The notes: a model not told the origin generated them from the letters alone. DNA of 44,991 bases from UBA2334 sp049653005 (GCA_049653005.1 JBASFL010000117.1:1-44991), one strand, 5' to 3'. Positions 26,419-34,938 are shown, numbered from the stretch's first letter. Numbers and translations are program-made.

Positions 26419-26475
26419 TAATAGCTTGAAAGGCAATACAGACAAGCACTGGAGGCCAATTTGTTCATTTTTTTC
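26419..26475 (+). repeat. Interspersed repeat copy H at the livM-livG junction
   Basis: The copy reads TAGCTTGAAAGGCAATACAG, then ACAAGCACTGGAGGCCAA and a T-rich end. The livM stop codon and its last Lys codons lie inside the element, so the repeat has supplied the end of livM. Confidence 0.65.
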
Positions 26476-27445
26476 CGCCTCCCGCCAAACTCAACAGCCC
26501 GTTGGGTGCGCGCAGCACCACGGCCAGCAGCACCACCCCCAGGCCCAACTGCCAGTGGATGGTGTAACCCGCCAGCACCTCTTCGGCCACCAGGAACAGC
26601 ACGGCCCCGGCCAGCCCGCCGTACAGGCGGCCCACGCCGCCGAGAATGACCATGACCATCAACATGCCTGACTGGCTCCACTGCATCAAAGACGGGCTGA
26701 CAAACCCACCCTGGTTGGCCAGCAGCGCCCCGGCCAGGCCCGCCAGCGCCCCGGCCAGCGCAAAGGCCGCCAGCTGGAAGCGGTGCACCGCGTACCCCAG
26801 CGCCTGCATGCGGGTGGCGTTGTCGCGGCTGGCTTGCAGCACATGGCCGAAGCGGGCGTTCACCAGCCGGTGCACGCCCAAAAAGGCCAGCACAAACACG
26901 GCCAGCACGGCGTAATAAAAGTGCACGTCCTGGCCCAAATCCACACCCAGCCCCACTTCGGCACGGGCGGGCAGCGGCAGGCCGTCGTCGCCGCCATAGG
27001 CTTTGAGCGACACCATCAGGTAGTACAGCATCTGGGCAAAGGCCAGCGTGATCATGATGAAGTACACGCCCTGCGTGCGCAGGCTGATGGCGCCCACCAC
27101 CAGCGCCAGCACCCCACCCACGGCAAAGGCCAGCGGCCAGGTGGCCCACGCCGACAGCCAGCCCGCGTTCATGGCAATGCCCGCCGTGTAAGCGCCCATG
27201 CCCACAAAAGCGGCATGGCCGAAGCTGACCATGCCGCCAAAACCCAAAATGAGGTTCAGGCTGGTGGCGGCCAGCGCAAACACCAGCACACGGCTGGCCA
27301 TGCCGATATAAAAATCCTGCCCCAGCGCTTGCAGGGCTTGCGGAAGCAGCAACAGTATCAATAGCAAAGCCCCACCCCAGCGCGCATGCAGACGATGGTC
27401 CAGCGGGCTGGAGGGGGCGGGGGCAGAAGAGGGCAAATCAGCCAT
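26465..27445 (-). CDS. livM: Branched-chain amino acid type ABC transporter, permease LivM
   Basis: A 326-residue inner-membrane permease with about nine hydrophobic segments and the family motif NLILGFGGMVSFGHAAFVGMGAY (quoted in parts: NLILGFGG, SFGHAAF) that contacts the ATPases. ATG at 27445 is chosen; a TTG at 27490 overlaps the vapC stop. The C-terminus ends within an interspersed repeat. It is separated from its partner livH by a VapBC module. Confidence 0.92.
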   Translation of the reverse strand: MADLPSSAPAPSSPLDHRLHARWGGALLLILLLLPQALQALGQDFYIGMASRVLVFALAATSLNLILGFGGMVSFGHAAFVGMGAYTAGIAMNAGWLSAWATWPLAFAVGGVLALVVGAISLRTQGVYFIMITLAFAQMLYYLMVSLKAYGGDDGLPLPARAEVGLGVDLGQDVHFYYAVLAVFVLAFLGVHRLVNARFGHVLQASRDNATRMQALGYAVHRFQLAAFALAGALAGLAGALLANQGGFVSPSLMQWSQSGMLMVMVILGGVGRLYGGLAGAVLFLVAEEVLAGYTIHWQLGLGVVLLAVVLRAPNGLLSLAGGGKK

Positions 27446-27486
27446 GGGCGGGTAGGGGTTCACACAATGCAGTGGCACATGCCCCG

Positions 27487-27891
27487 TCAACTCGGGTCAG
27501 ACACCCAGTTGTCGAGCAACAGGCCGGGCACTTTGGCAAATTCGCGGGTGTTGTTGGTCACCAGCACCGATCTCAGGCACAGCGCGTGCGCGGCAATCAT
27601 GGTGTCCAGCGAGCCGATGGGGGTGCCCCGGCGCTCCAGATCGGCACGCACATCGCCATACACCCAGGTGGCCGCCGCATCAAACGGCACGATTTCCAAC
27701 GGGGCCAGAAACATTTCCAGCGCCTGCCGGTTGCGTGCCGAGCCGCTCTTGGCCACACCAAACGCCAGTTCGGCGGCCACCACGCTGCTCACCCCAATGT
27801 CGCCCAACCGGTACTGGCTGAACCGCGCCAGCACCGTGGGCGGCTTGGCATTGATGATGTAAATGCAGATGTTGGTGTCGAGCAGGATCAT
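27487..27891 (-). CDS. vapC: VapC-family PIN-domain toxin ribonuclease
   Basis: A 134-residue PIN-domain protein. The acidic active site is visible: Asp5 in MILLDTNICIYI, Glu in VAAELAFG, Asp in SLDTMIAAHA, and the late NNTREF segment. These RNases cut tRNA or rRNA when free of antitoxin (family knowledge). It overlaps vapB by 4 bases (ATGA). The pair sits between livH and livM of a transporter operon, which is unusual. Confidence 0.9.
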   Translation of the reverse strand: MILLDTNICIYIINAKPPTVLARFSQYRLGDIGVSSVVAAELAFGVAKSGSARNRQALEMFLAPLEIVPFDAAATWVYGDVRADLERRGTPIGSLDTMIAAHALCLRSVLVTNNTREFAKVPGLLLDNWVSDPS

Positions 27892-28121
27892 GGCTGGATG
27901 TCGGCCCGGGTCTGGGTGTCGGGCTGCTCGCGCGTCAGCACAAAGCCAGGCTCGAAAGCGGCCAGCCCCGCTTCCAGGGTCTGCCAGGGGTCGTCCAGGG
28001 GCAGCAGCAACACGCCATTGCCAAAATGGCGCACACCCACCTCCACCCCGCCCAAACGGTATTCCTTGGGCAAACGCACCGCCTGGCTGCGGCCTGATTG
28101 AAAAATGCGTGCGGTGTCCAT
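27888..28121 (-). CDS. vapB: VapB-family antitoxin (AbrB/VagC type)
   Basis: A 77-residue antitoxin with an N-terminal AbrB-type DNA-binding swapped-hairpin domain (ARIFQSGRSQAVRLPKEYRL) and an unstructured C-terminus that would wrap VapC. ATG at 28121 is preceded by GGAGG at good spacing. It lies directly after an inverted repeat likely to be its operator. It is co-translated with vapC. Confidence 0.9.
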   Translation of the reverse strand: MDTARIFQSGRSQAVRLPKEYRLGGVEVGVRHFGNGVLLLPLDDPWQTLEAGLAAFEPGFVLTREQPDTQTRADIQP

Positions 28122-28129
28122 GTGCGCCT

Positions 28130-28161
28130 CCAACAAATAACCACCAATGGTAACCACCATT
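28130..28161 (-). promoter_or_regulatory. Putative operator of vapBC
   Basis: A perfect inverted repeat AATGGT-AACC-ACCATT (28146-28161) and a direct repeat TGGTGGTTA, twice, lie 25-40 bases before the vapB ATG. Such sites upstream of vapB usually bind the VapBC complex (inference). Confidence 0.5.
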
Positions 28162-28187
28162 ATCCCCGCCAGCACGGCCTTTCGCAC

Positions 28188-29108
28188 TCAGCCATGGGCA
28201 GGGAAGAGTCCACGGGGTTTCCAGAACAGCACGGCGGCCATCAGCACGTAGATGAGGATGGGGGCTACGGCGGCCCCCACGGTGTCGGCGGCGGTGGCGC
28301 CCAGCGTGGCTTGCAGCGCCAGCGGCAGCAGGGTGCGCCCGGCGGTGTCCACCAGGCCCACCAGCAGCGCGCCCAGAAACGCGCCGCGCATGGAGCCAAT
28401 GCCACCGATGACGATGACCACAAAGGCCAGAATCAGAATGCTCTCACCCATGCCCACCTGCACCGCCAGCAGCGGGCCCAACAGCCCACCGGCCAGCGCA
28501 CACAGTGCCGCGCCCAGCGCAAACACCCCGGTGAACAGGCGGCGCACGGGCACGCCCATGGCCAGCGCCATCTCGCGGTTGGAAGCCCCTGCCCTCACCT
28601 GCATGCCCAGCCGGGTGCGGGTGACCAGCAGGTAAAGCCCCAGCGCCACCACCAGCCCCACGCCGATGATGAACAGGCGGTAGGCGGGGTAGCCAAAGCC
28701 GGGCAACAGCTCCACCGGCCCGGCCAGCGCCGGGGGCGGGTTGAGCGAAATGGGCTGCGAGCCCCACACCATGCGCACGCCCTCGTTGGCCATCAGCAGC
28801 AGGGCAAAGGTGCCCAGCACTTGCGACAGGTGGTCGCGCTGGTAGAAGCGGCGCAGCAGGCTCAGCTCCAGCAGCACGCCCAGGGCGGCGGTGGCGACCA
28901 TGCCCACCCCCAGGCCCCACCAGAACGAGCCGCTGGCCGACGTGACCGTGGCCACCAGGTAGGCGCCCACCATGTACAGCGAGCCGTGGGCCAGGTTGAC
29001 CATGTCCATGATGCCGAACACCAGCGTGAGCCCGGCAGCCAGCAGGAACAGCATCAACCCGAACTGCAGCCCGTTGAGCGACTGCTCCAGCACCAAAATG
29101 CCGTTCAT
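28188..29108 (-). CDS. livH: Branched-chain amino acid type ABC transporter, permease LivH
   Basis: A 306-residue inner-membrane permease with about eight hydrophobic segments and the family segments FGIMDMVNLAHGSLYMVGAY and VVIVIGGIGSMRGAFLGALL (in parts). It matches LivH. The ATG at 29108 follows the livJ-like gene by 18 bases. Downstream, the vapBC module separates it from livM. Confidence 0.93.
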   Translation of the reverse strand: MNGILVLEQSLNGLQFGLMLFLLAAGLTLVFGIMDMVNLAHGSLYMVGAYLVATVTSASGSFWWGLGVGMVATAALGVLLELSLLRRFYQRDHLSQVLGTFALLLMANEGVRMVWGSQPISLNPPPALAGPVELLPGFGYPAYRLFIIGVGLVVALGLYLLVTRTRLGMQVRAGASNREMALAMGVPVRRLFTGVFALGAALCALAGGLLGPLLAVQVGMGESILILAFVVIVIGGIGSMRGAFLGALLVGLVDTAGRTLLPLALQATLGATAADTVGAAVAPILIYVLMAAVLFWKPRGLFPAHG

Positions 29109-29126
29109 GCCCTCACACCCCCAGGC

Positions 29127-30326
29127 TCACAGCGCGGGCATTTTGCAATCGCCCACGTAGGCATCGGCGTGGTTTTGGAATACCTTGCCCAGCGTGCGGT
29201 TGGTGATGCGGCCCTGGCCGTCTTTGGTGATGACGCGCAGGTGGTAGTCCTGAATGGGATAGTGGTTGGTGTTGAACTTGAACGGGCCGCGCACCGAGTC
29301 GAACTTGGCGGCTTCCAGCGCCTTGCGCACAGCGGCTTTGTCGGCCAGGTTGCCTTTGCTGTCGCGCACGGCGGCGTCCATCAAGCGGGCGGCGTCGTAG
29401 CCTTGGGCGGCGTACAGCGTGGGCAGGCGGCCGTAGTCTTTCTGGAAGTCGGCCACGAAACGTTTGTTGGCGGCGTTGTCCATGTCGTGCCCCCACAGCG
29501 AGGTGTTGAACATGCCCAGCATGGGTTCGCCCACGGCTCGGATGACGTCTTCATCGGCCGAGAAACCGGGGCCAAACAGCGTCATGTCTTTCGACAAGCC
29601 CGCGCCCACAAACTGCTTGATGAAGTTGATGCCCAGGCCACCGGGCAGGAAGATGTACACCGCATCGGCCCCGGAGGCGCGCATTTTGGACAGCTCTGCG
29701 CCGTAGTCCAACTGGTTCAAAGGGGTGTAAGCCTCCATCACCACCTCGCCCTTGAAGTAGCGCTTGAAGCCGGTGAGCGCGTCTTTGCCAGCGGGGTAGT
29801 TGGGGGCCAGGATGGCGGCTTTCTTGAAGCCCTTGTCCGTCACAGTTTTGCCCACGGCTTCGTGCAGGTTGTCGTTCTGGTACGAGGCGCTGAAGAAATA
29901 CGGGTTGCACTGTGCACCGGCAAACTGGCTGGGGCCGGCATTGGCGCTCACGTAAAAGGTTTTGCTGGCAAAAATGGGCTGGCCCACGGCCAGCATGATG
30001 TTGGAAAACACCACGCCGGTCATGAAATCGACCTTGTCGCGCTTGATGAGGCGGTCGGCGGTCTGTTTGGCCGCGTCGGGGCTCATTTGGTCGTCGGCCA
30101 CGATCACTTCAGCGGGCAACCCCCCCAGCTTGCCGCCCGAATGTTTCACCGCCAGGTTGAAACCGTCGCGGATGTCCACCCCCAGCGCCGCACCGGGGCC
30201 CGACAGCGTGCTGAGCAAGCCCACCTTCACCTTGTCGGCCGCGAAAGCGGGGCACGCCAGCAGCGCGGAAACGGCCAGGGCTGTGGCGGTGAGCGAGGCA
30301 GCAAACGGAGATGCAAACAGGGCCAT
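29127..30326 (-). CDS. Periplasmic substrate-binding protein of the liv-type ABC transporter
   Basis: A 399-residue secreted binding protein. The signal peptide covers residues 1-29 (ends in CPAFAAD), followed by KVGLLSTLSGPGAALGVDIRDG, the start of the Peripla_BP_6 fold. It lacks a lipobox. This HAAT family binds branched-chain amino acids but also amides, aromatic acids and urea, so the ligand is not certain. AAAGGA precedes the ATG. First gene of the operon; it diverges from the hemerythrin gene, with an FNR-like box between them. Confidence 0.9.
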   Translation of the reverse strand: MALFASPFAASLTATALAVSALLACPAFAADKVKVGLLSTLSGPGAALGVDIRDGFNLAVKHSGGKLGGLPAEVIVADDQMSPDAAKQTADRLIKRDKVDFMTGVVFSNIMLAVGQPIFASKTFYVSANAGPSQFAGAQCNPYFFSASYQNDNLHEAVGKTVTDKGFKKAAILAPNYPAGKDALTGFKRYFKGEVVMEAYTPLNQLDYGAELSKMRASGADAVYIFLPGGLGINFIKQFVGAGLSKDMTLFGPGFSADEDVIRAVGEPMLGMFNTSLWGHDMDNAANKRFVADFQKDYGRLPTLYAAQGYDAARLMDAAVRDSKGNLADKAAVRKALEAAKFDSVRGPFKFNTNHYPIQDYHLRVITKDGQGRITNRTLGKVFQNHADAYVGDCKMPAL

Positions 30327-30376
30327 GGGCGTTGTCCTTTCGGTGAAAGCGGTGCAAAAATCACGAGCTTACCCGG

Positions 30377-30390
30377 TTGACCCGCGTCAA
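30377..30390. promoter_or_regulatory. FNR/CRP-like palindrome between the hemerythrin and liv genes
   Basis: TTGAC-CCGC-GTCAA is a perfect inverted repeat with the spacing of FNR boxes (consensus TTGAT-N4-ATCAA). Its centre lies 43 bases before the hemerythrin ATG and 57 before the livJ-like ATG. No clear -10 is visible on either side, so the role is inference. Confidence 0.4.
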
Positions 30391-30426
30391 AGCGTCGGCC
30401 CGGCACAGGCATTACCCTTGCACCCC

Positions 30427-30918
30427 ATGGAAACCACACTTGCCCCCACCCCCGGCCTGGATTGGGCCCCCAGCCTGCACACCGGCAACGGCCGCATGGA
30501 CGACACCCACCACGAGTTTGTGGAACAGCTCAACGCCCTGCTGGCCACCCCCATGCGCGACCAACTGCCGCTGTACCGCGCCTTTCTGGCGCACACCGAG
30601 GCCCACTTTGCCCAGGAAGAGCGTTGGATGATGGCCACCGGTTTCGGCCCCGACAACTGCCACGCCAGCCACCACGCCACCATTCTGGACACCATGCGCG
30701 CCGTGGAAACCCACTACCTGGACGGTGACAACCAGATCATCAGCCGCCTGGCCGAGGCGCTGGCCGAGTGGTTTCCGCAGCACACCGCCAGCATGGACAC
30801 GGGCCTGGCACTGCACCTGAAAGACGTGGGGTTTGACACCGCCACCGAAACCCTGGCCGACCCCAGCAAAGTCCGCCCCGCCACGATGAGTGGTTGCGGC
30901 AGCGTCAGCTGCAGTTGA
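30427..30918 (+). CDS. Bacteriohemerythrin
   Basis: A 163-residue non-heme di-iron O2-binding protein. The hemerythrin pattern is visible in order: MDDTHHEFV, HTEAHFAQEERWM (His plus bridging Glu), CHASHHATIL (His-x3-His) and HTASMDTGLALH (His and Asp). Single-domain forms store or deliver oxygen or aid its sensing (family knowledge). The C-terminus ends in a short Cys/Ser tail. No ribosome-binding site is clear. The diguanylate cyclase gene follows 59 bases later and may be co-transcribed. Confidence 0.88.
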   Translation: METTLAPTPGLDWAPSLHTGNGRMDDTHHEFVEQLNALLATPMRDQLPLYRAFLAHTEAHFAQEERWMMATGFGPDNCHASHHATILDTMRAVETHYLDGDNQIISRLAEALAEWFPQHTASMDTGLALHLKDVGFDTATETLADPSKVRPATMSGCGSVSCS

Positions 30919-30977
30919 CCCCAGCAGCCACCACGCACGGCCCCCGCCCCACCAAGGGCGTGCACTGGACCGTGCGC

Positions 30978-32075
30978 ATGAACAGGCGCAACCGGGCTGG
31001 CTCGTTCGTGCTGGTGCTGGCGGCGGTTTGCACCCATCTGCTGGACACACAGGGCCATGGGTTGAATCTGCCATGGGCGCTTTCCATGGCCGTGTTGCAC
31101 TTTTTGGTGTACCCGCAGGTGCTCTACCAAGTGGCACGGCGTGCCCAGGACCCATTGCATGCCGAAATCAACAACCTCAGACTGGACGCTTTTTTGTTCG
31201 GCATTTGGATCGTCGCACTGGCGTTCCCGCTGTGGATTTCATTTGCCATGGTCGCGTGCACGATGATGAACTTGGCCGCTTTTCGGGGTGCCAAAGGGCT
31301 GGCACAAGCGGCCACCGCGGTGATGACCGGCGCGGCTTTGGGTCTGGCCGTGTGGGGAGGGCGTTTTGCACCTGAAACGCATTGGCCTGCCACGGCGTTC
31401 AGCATGGTGGGGCTGGCGGGTTTCATGTTCTTGTTTGCACGCGATGTGCACACCCGCACGCTCAAGTTGCGCGCCGCGTCGGAAAAATTACTCACCAGCG
31501 AGTCCTCGCTGCAAGCGGCCAATGCCACTCTCCAGCAAAAACTCACCGAAATCAACCATTTGCAGTCCCGGTTGCAGACTCAGGCAGCCCACGACGCGCT
31601 GACCGGCTTGCACAACCGACACCACTTGGCATCGGCCTTTGAACGCTGCCTGGCCCGTTGCCGGTATGAAAACGCGCCGTTGGCCGTCGTGATGCTCGAC
31701 ATAGACCATTTCAAACGCATCAACGACGAACATGGCCACCTGGCCGGTGACGAGGTTCTGCGCCAAACCGCCAACGTGCTGCGCACCACGGCACGCATGG
31801 CCGATGTGGTGTGCCGCTACGGCGGTGAAGAGTTTTTGCTGCTGATGGCCAACGTGGACCTGCCCACTGCCGTGGCCCGCGCCGAATCGCTGCGCCAGCA
31901 AACCGAAGCTCTGTGCATCGTTTGGGGGGCACACAGCTTGCAAGTGACCGCTTCTTTCGGTGTGGCCTGCTTCCCCCAGCATGGCAACGACCCCGACGCC
32001 CTGCTGTACGCCGCAGACAAGGCCCTCTACCGGGCCAAAGGCCTGGGCCGCAACCGTGTGGTCGCCGCAGGCTGA
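30978..32075 (+). CDS. MASE2-GGDEF diguanylate cyclase
   Basis: A 365-residue membrane diguanylate cyclase. An N-terminal MASE2 sensor with about five membrane segments (residues 8-160; VLHFLVYPQVLYQVARRAQDP is quoted in part as VLHFLVYPQ) is followed by a coiled coil (160-205) and a GGDEF domain. The catalytic motif is GGEEF at 282-286, with an RxxD inhibitory site (R273-D276) five residues earlier, so product inhibition is likely. It would make c-di-GMP. Start at ATG 30978 is uncertain; a TTG 28 codons upstream overlaps the hemerythrin gene. Confidence 0.9.
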   Translation: MNRRNRAGSFVLVLAAVCTHLLDTQGHGLNLPWALSMAVLHFLVYPQVLYQVARRAQDPLHAEINNLRLDAFLFGIWIVALAFPLWISFAMVACTMMNLAAFRGAKGLAQAATAVMTGAALGLAVWGGRFAPETHWPATAFSMVGLAGFMFLFARDVHTRTLKLRAASEKLLTSESSLQAANATLQQKLTEINHLQSRLQTQAAHDALTGLHNRHHLASAFERCLARCRYENAPLAVVMLDIDHFKRINDEHGHLAGDEVLRQTANVLRTTARMADVVCRYGGEEFLLLMANVDLPTAVARAESLRQQTEALCIVWGAHSLQVTASFGVACFPQHGNDPDALLYAADKALYRAKGLGRNRVVAAG

Positions 32076-32195
32076 CACGCCAACACCCCAGCGGCACAAA
32101 TTTTTTCACGCACGGCCCAGGCGCTTTCACAACCGGTGCAACAGGGCGCGGGCTACGATGCGCGCCAGCTTTCAGCCCCCCAACGGAGACAACCC

Positions 32196-33353
32196 ATGAG
32201 CGTGATCACCACCATTGAAGACCTGCGCGTGCTGGCGCAAAAGCGCGTGCCGCGCATGTTTTACGACTACGCCGATTCCGGCAGCTGGACGGAAAGCACC
32301 TACCGGGCCAACAGCGACGATTTCAAAAAAATCAAATTCCGCCAGCGTGTCGCGGTCAACATGGAAAACCGCAGCACCGCCACCCAGATGGTGGGCCAAA
32401 GCGTAAAAATGCCTGTGTGCGTTGCACCGGTGGGGTTGACCGGCATGCAAAGCGCAGACGGTGAAATCAAGGCTGCCAAGGCCTGTGAAAAATTCGGTAT
32501 CCCGTTCACCCTGTCCACCATGAGCATCTGCTCCATTGAGGACGTGGCCGAACACACCACCGCCCCTTTCTGGTTTCAGCTCTACATGATGCGCGACCGC
32601 GAGGCCATGGCCCGCATGATCGAGCGCTGCAAGGTGGCAAAGTGCAGCGCGCTGGTGCTCACGCTCGATCTGCAAGTGATCGGCCAGCGCCACAAAGACC
32701 TGAAGAACAAAATGCGCGCCTCGGTCATCCCGTCGCTGGGCAACATGCTGGACATCGCCACCAAGCCGCGCTGGGTGCTGGGCATGATGGGCACACGCCG
32801 CCACACCTTCCGCAACCTGGTGGGCCATGTGAAGGGCGTGAGCGACATGAGTTCGCTCGCCTCCTGGACCAACGAGCAGTTCGACCCCACGCTGAACTGG
32901 GAAGACGTGGCGTGGGTCAAAAAACAATGGGGCGGCAAGCTGATCCTCAAGGGCATCATGGACACGGAAGACGCAAAGCTGGCCGTGGCCAGCGGCGCCG
33001 ATGCCATCGTGGTGAGCAACCACGGCGGTCGCCAGCTGGACGGCGCGCCCAGCAGCATCGAAGCACTGCCCGCCATCGTGGCAGCGGTGGGCCACCAGAT
33101 CGAGGTCTGGATGGACGGTGGCATCCGCAGCGGGCAAGATGTGCTCAAAGCCTGGGCCCTGGGTGCACGCGGCACCATGATTGGCCGCGCCATGGTTTAC
33201 GGCCTGGGTGCCATGGGCGAGGCTGGGGTGACCAAAGCCCTTGAAATCATCCACAAAGAGCTGGATGTGACCATGGCTTTTTGCGGGCACACCCGCCTCG
33301 AAAACGTCACAAAAGACATCTTGCTGCCGGGCACATTTCCCACGGGTGCGTGA
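32196..33353 (+). CDS. lldD: FMN-dependent alpha-hydroxy acid dehydrogenase (L-lactate dehydrogenase type)
   Basis: A 385-residue FMN enzyme that oxidises 2-hydroxy acids, most likely L-lactate to pyruvate, feeding electrons to the respiratory chain. Motifs: FYDYADSGSW near residue 23, the catalytic SNHGGRQLDG with His276 and Arg279, and the phosphate-binding DGGIRSGQDVLKA with GRAMVYGLGA. ATG at 32196 follows CGGAG at good spacing. Glycolate or mandelate oxidation are alternatives within this family. A strong terminator follows. Confidence 0.85.
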   Translation: MSVITTIEDLRVLAQKRVPRMFYDYADSGSWTESTYRANSDDFKKIKFRQRVAVNMENRSTATQMVGQSVKMPVCVAPVGLTGMQSADGEIKAAKACEKFGIPFTLSTMSICSIEDVAEHTTAPFWFQLYMMRDREAMARMIERCKVAKCSALVLTLDLQVIGQRHKDLKNKMRASVIPSLGNMLDIATKPRWVLGMMGTRRHTFRNLVGHVKGVSDMSSLASWTNEQFDPTLNWEDVAWVKKQWGGKLILKGIMDTEDAKLAVASGADAIVVSNHGGRQLDGAPSSIEALPAIVAAVGHQIEVWMDGGIRSGQDVLKAWALGARGTMIGRAMVYGLGAMGEAGVTKALEIIHKELDVTMAFCGHTRLENVTKDILLPGTFPTGA

Positions 33354-33374
33354 CATTTTTCGCGCACCTGGTGC

Positions 33375-33405
33375 AAGGGCCAGCCAGCGCGCTGGCCCTT
33401 TTGTT
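33375..33405 (+). terminator. Intrinsic terminator after lldD
   Basis: A 10-bp stem AAGGGCCAGC/GCTGGCCCTT with a 6-base loop and a T-rich run (TTTTGTTT). Confidence 0.85.
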
Positions 33406-33441
33406 TATGCGGTACGATGATTCAAACCTTGAAAGACCCCC

Positions 33442-34374
33442 ATGAGCAACGCCAAATTTCGACTCGTCACCCGCAGTGATTTCGACGGCCTGGTGTGCGC
33501 CGTGCTGCTCAACGAGTTGGACATGATCGACGAGATCAAATTCGTCCACCCCAAAGACATGCAAGACGGCAAGGTGGACATCACCGGCCACGACATCACC
33601 ACCAACCTGCCCTACGTGGCCGCCGCACATTTGGCGTTTGACCACCACGAGTCCGAAACCATCCGCAACACGGGCGAGCGCCCGAACCACATCATTTCCG
33701 CGACGGCCCCTTCGGCCGCGCGTGTGGTGTATGAGTACTACGGTGGCGCCAAGGCCTTCCCGAACATCACGGCCGACATGATGGACGCGGTGGACAAAGC
33801 CGACTCGGCCCAGTTCAACCGCGACGAAATTCTGAACCCCAAAGACTGGGTGCTGCTGAATTACCTGATGGATTCGCGCACCGGCCTGGGCCGCTTCCGC
33901 GATTTCCGCGTCAGCAACTACCAGCTGATGATGGACCTCATCAAATACTGCCGCAACCACGGCATCAAAGACATCTTGCAACTGCCCGATGTCAAAGAAC
34001 GCATTGAGATCTACCACGCCCACGCCGACCTGGCCCACGACCAGCTCAAGCGCTGCGCCACCGTGCACAACAACCTGGTGGTGCTGGACCTCCGCGCCGA
34101 AGAAACCATTTGGGCCACCAACCGCTTCATGATTTACGCGCTGTACCCGCAGTGCAACATCAGCATCCACGTGATGTGGGGCGTGCAAAAGCAAAACACC
34201 GTGTTTGCCACCGGCAAGTCCATCCTCGACCGCGGCAGCAAGACCGACGTGGGCGCGCTGATGCTGGAATACGGCGGTGGTGGCCACAACGCGGCCGGCA
34301 CATGCCAGGTGGACAACGACAAAGCCACCGACACCCTGGCAGCCCTCATCAAACGCATCAACGCCGACGGCTGA
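33442..34374 (+). CDS. DHH/DHHA1 family phosphoesterase
   Basis: A 310-residue protein with the DHH core: SDFDGLVCA (motif I), FDHHESE (the name-giving DHH) and a C-terminal DHHA1 substrate domain with GGGGHNAAGTCQ. The family includes exopolyphosphatases, oligoribonuclease NrnA and cyclic-dinucleotide phosphodiesterases; which of these applies cannot be decided. It has no RecJ extension or membrane segment. With a diguanylate cyclase nearby, a role in nucleotide turnover is possible but speculative. It precedes mscL by 41 bases. Confidence 0.82.
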   Translation: MSNAKFRLVTRSDFDGLVCAVLLNELDMIDEIKFVHPKDMQDGKVDITGHDITTNLPYVAAAHLAFDHHESETIRNTGERPNHIISATAPSAARVVYEYYGGAKAFPNITADMMDAVDKADSAQFNRDEILNPKDWVLLNYLMDSRTGLGRFRDFRVSNYQLMMDLIKYCRNHGIKDILQLPDVKERIEIYHAHADLAHDQLKRCATVHNNLVVLDLRAEETIWATNRFMIYALYPQCNISIHVMWGVQKQNTVFATGKSILDRGSKTDVGALMLEYGGGGHNAAGTCQVDNDKATDTLAALIKRINADG

Positions 34375-34415
34375 GCCGCGGCACCCCACCCACTTCAAAC
34401 CAGGAAAACACCCCC

Positions 34416-34853
34416 ATGAGCATGTTGAAAGAATTCAAGGAATTTGCCGTCAAAGGCAACGTTGTCGATCTGGCCGTGGGCGTGATCATCGGTGGGGCAT
34501 TTGGCAAAATCGTCGGCTCGCTGGTGGACGACGTGATCATGCCGGTGGTGGGCCGCGTGGTGGGCAACCTGGATTTTTCGGGCATGTTCGTGGTGCTGGG
34601 CAAAGTGCCCGAAGGCACCGGCATGACGCTGGTGGAGCTGAAAAAGGCCGGTGTGCCCGTGTTGGCCTACGGCAACTTCATCACCGTGGCGGTGAACTTC
34701 TTCATTTTGGCGTTCATCATTTTCATGATGATCAGGCAGATCAACCGCTTGAAGCGCGAAGAACCCGCTGCACCGGCCGCCCCCGAGGCACCCGCGCCCA
34801 CACCTGAAGACATTTTGCTGCTGCGCGAAATCCGCGACAACCTTAAAAAGTGA
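34416..34853 (+). CDS. mscL: Large-conductance mechanosensitive channel
   Basis: A 145-residue pentameric inner-membrane channel that opens under osmotic downshock. The N-terminal helix and pore helix (MLKEFKEFAVKGNVVDLAVG, then GGAFGKIVGSLVDDVIMP) and the second membrane segment (FITVAVNFFILAFIIFMMI) match MscL. The C-terminal part has an Ala/Pro linker and the cytoplasmic helical bundle (PTPEDILLLREIRDNLKK). Start at 34416 with AGGA upstream. It is followed by a repeat-derived terminator. Confidence 0.96.
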   Translation: MSMLKEFKEFAVKGNVVDLAVGVIIGGAFGKIVGSLVDDVIMPVVGRVVGNLDFSGMFVVLGKVPEGTGMTLVELKKAGVPVLAYGNFITVAVNFFILAFIIFMMIRQINRLKREEPAAPAAPEAPAPTPEDILLLREIRDNLKK

Positions 34854-34883
34854 ACCCCAGCGGGGCCATCCAGGGCATTCAGG

Positions 34884-34938
34884 TGTAGCAAACTTCTGAA
34901 TACCATCAAGCGCCAAAGCCTGTTTTCTTCATGAAAAC
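34884..34938 (+). repeat. Interspersed repeat copy C between mscL and pdxA
   Basis: The copy reads GTAGCAAACTTCTGAATACC, then CATCAAGCGCCAAAGCC and TGTTTTC. Its right end forms one arm of the terminator at 34913-34948. Confidence 0.7.

Noticed and set aside
26395..26445. A 17-residue N-terminal extension of LivG
   Set aside because: It is encoded by the interspersed repeat, lacks family similarity, and an ATG at the domain start is available.
28098..30380. A 760-codon open frame on the plus strand across the livH and livJ-like genes
   Set aside because: It is low-complexity (His/Gln/Gly-rich) and runs opposite two well-supported transporter genes.
30894..30977. TTG-initiated extension of the diguanylate cyclase overlapping the hemerythrin gene
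   Set aside because: The added residues have no similarity and no ribosome-binding site; ATG at 30978 precedes the membrane sensor.
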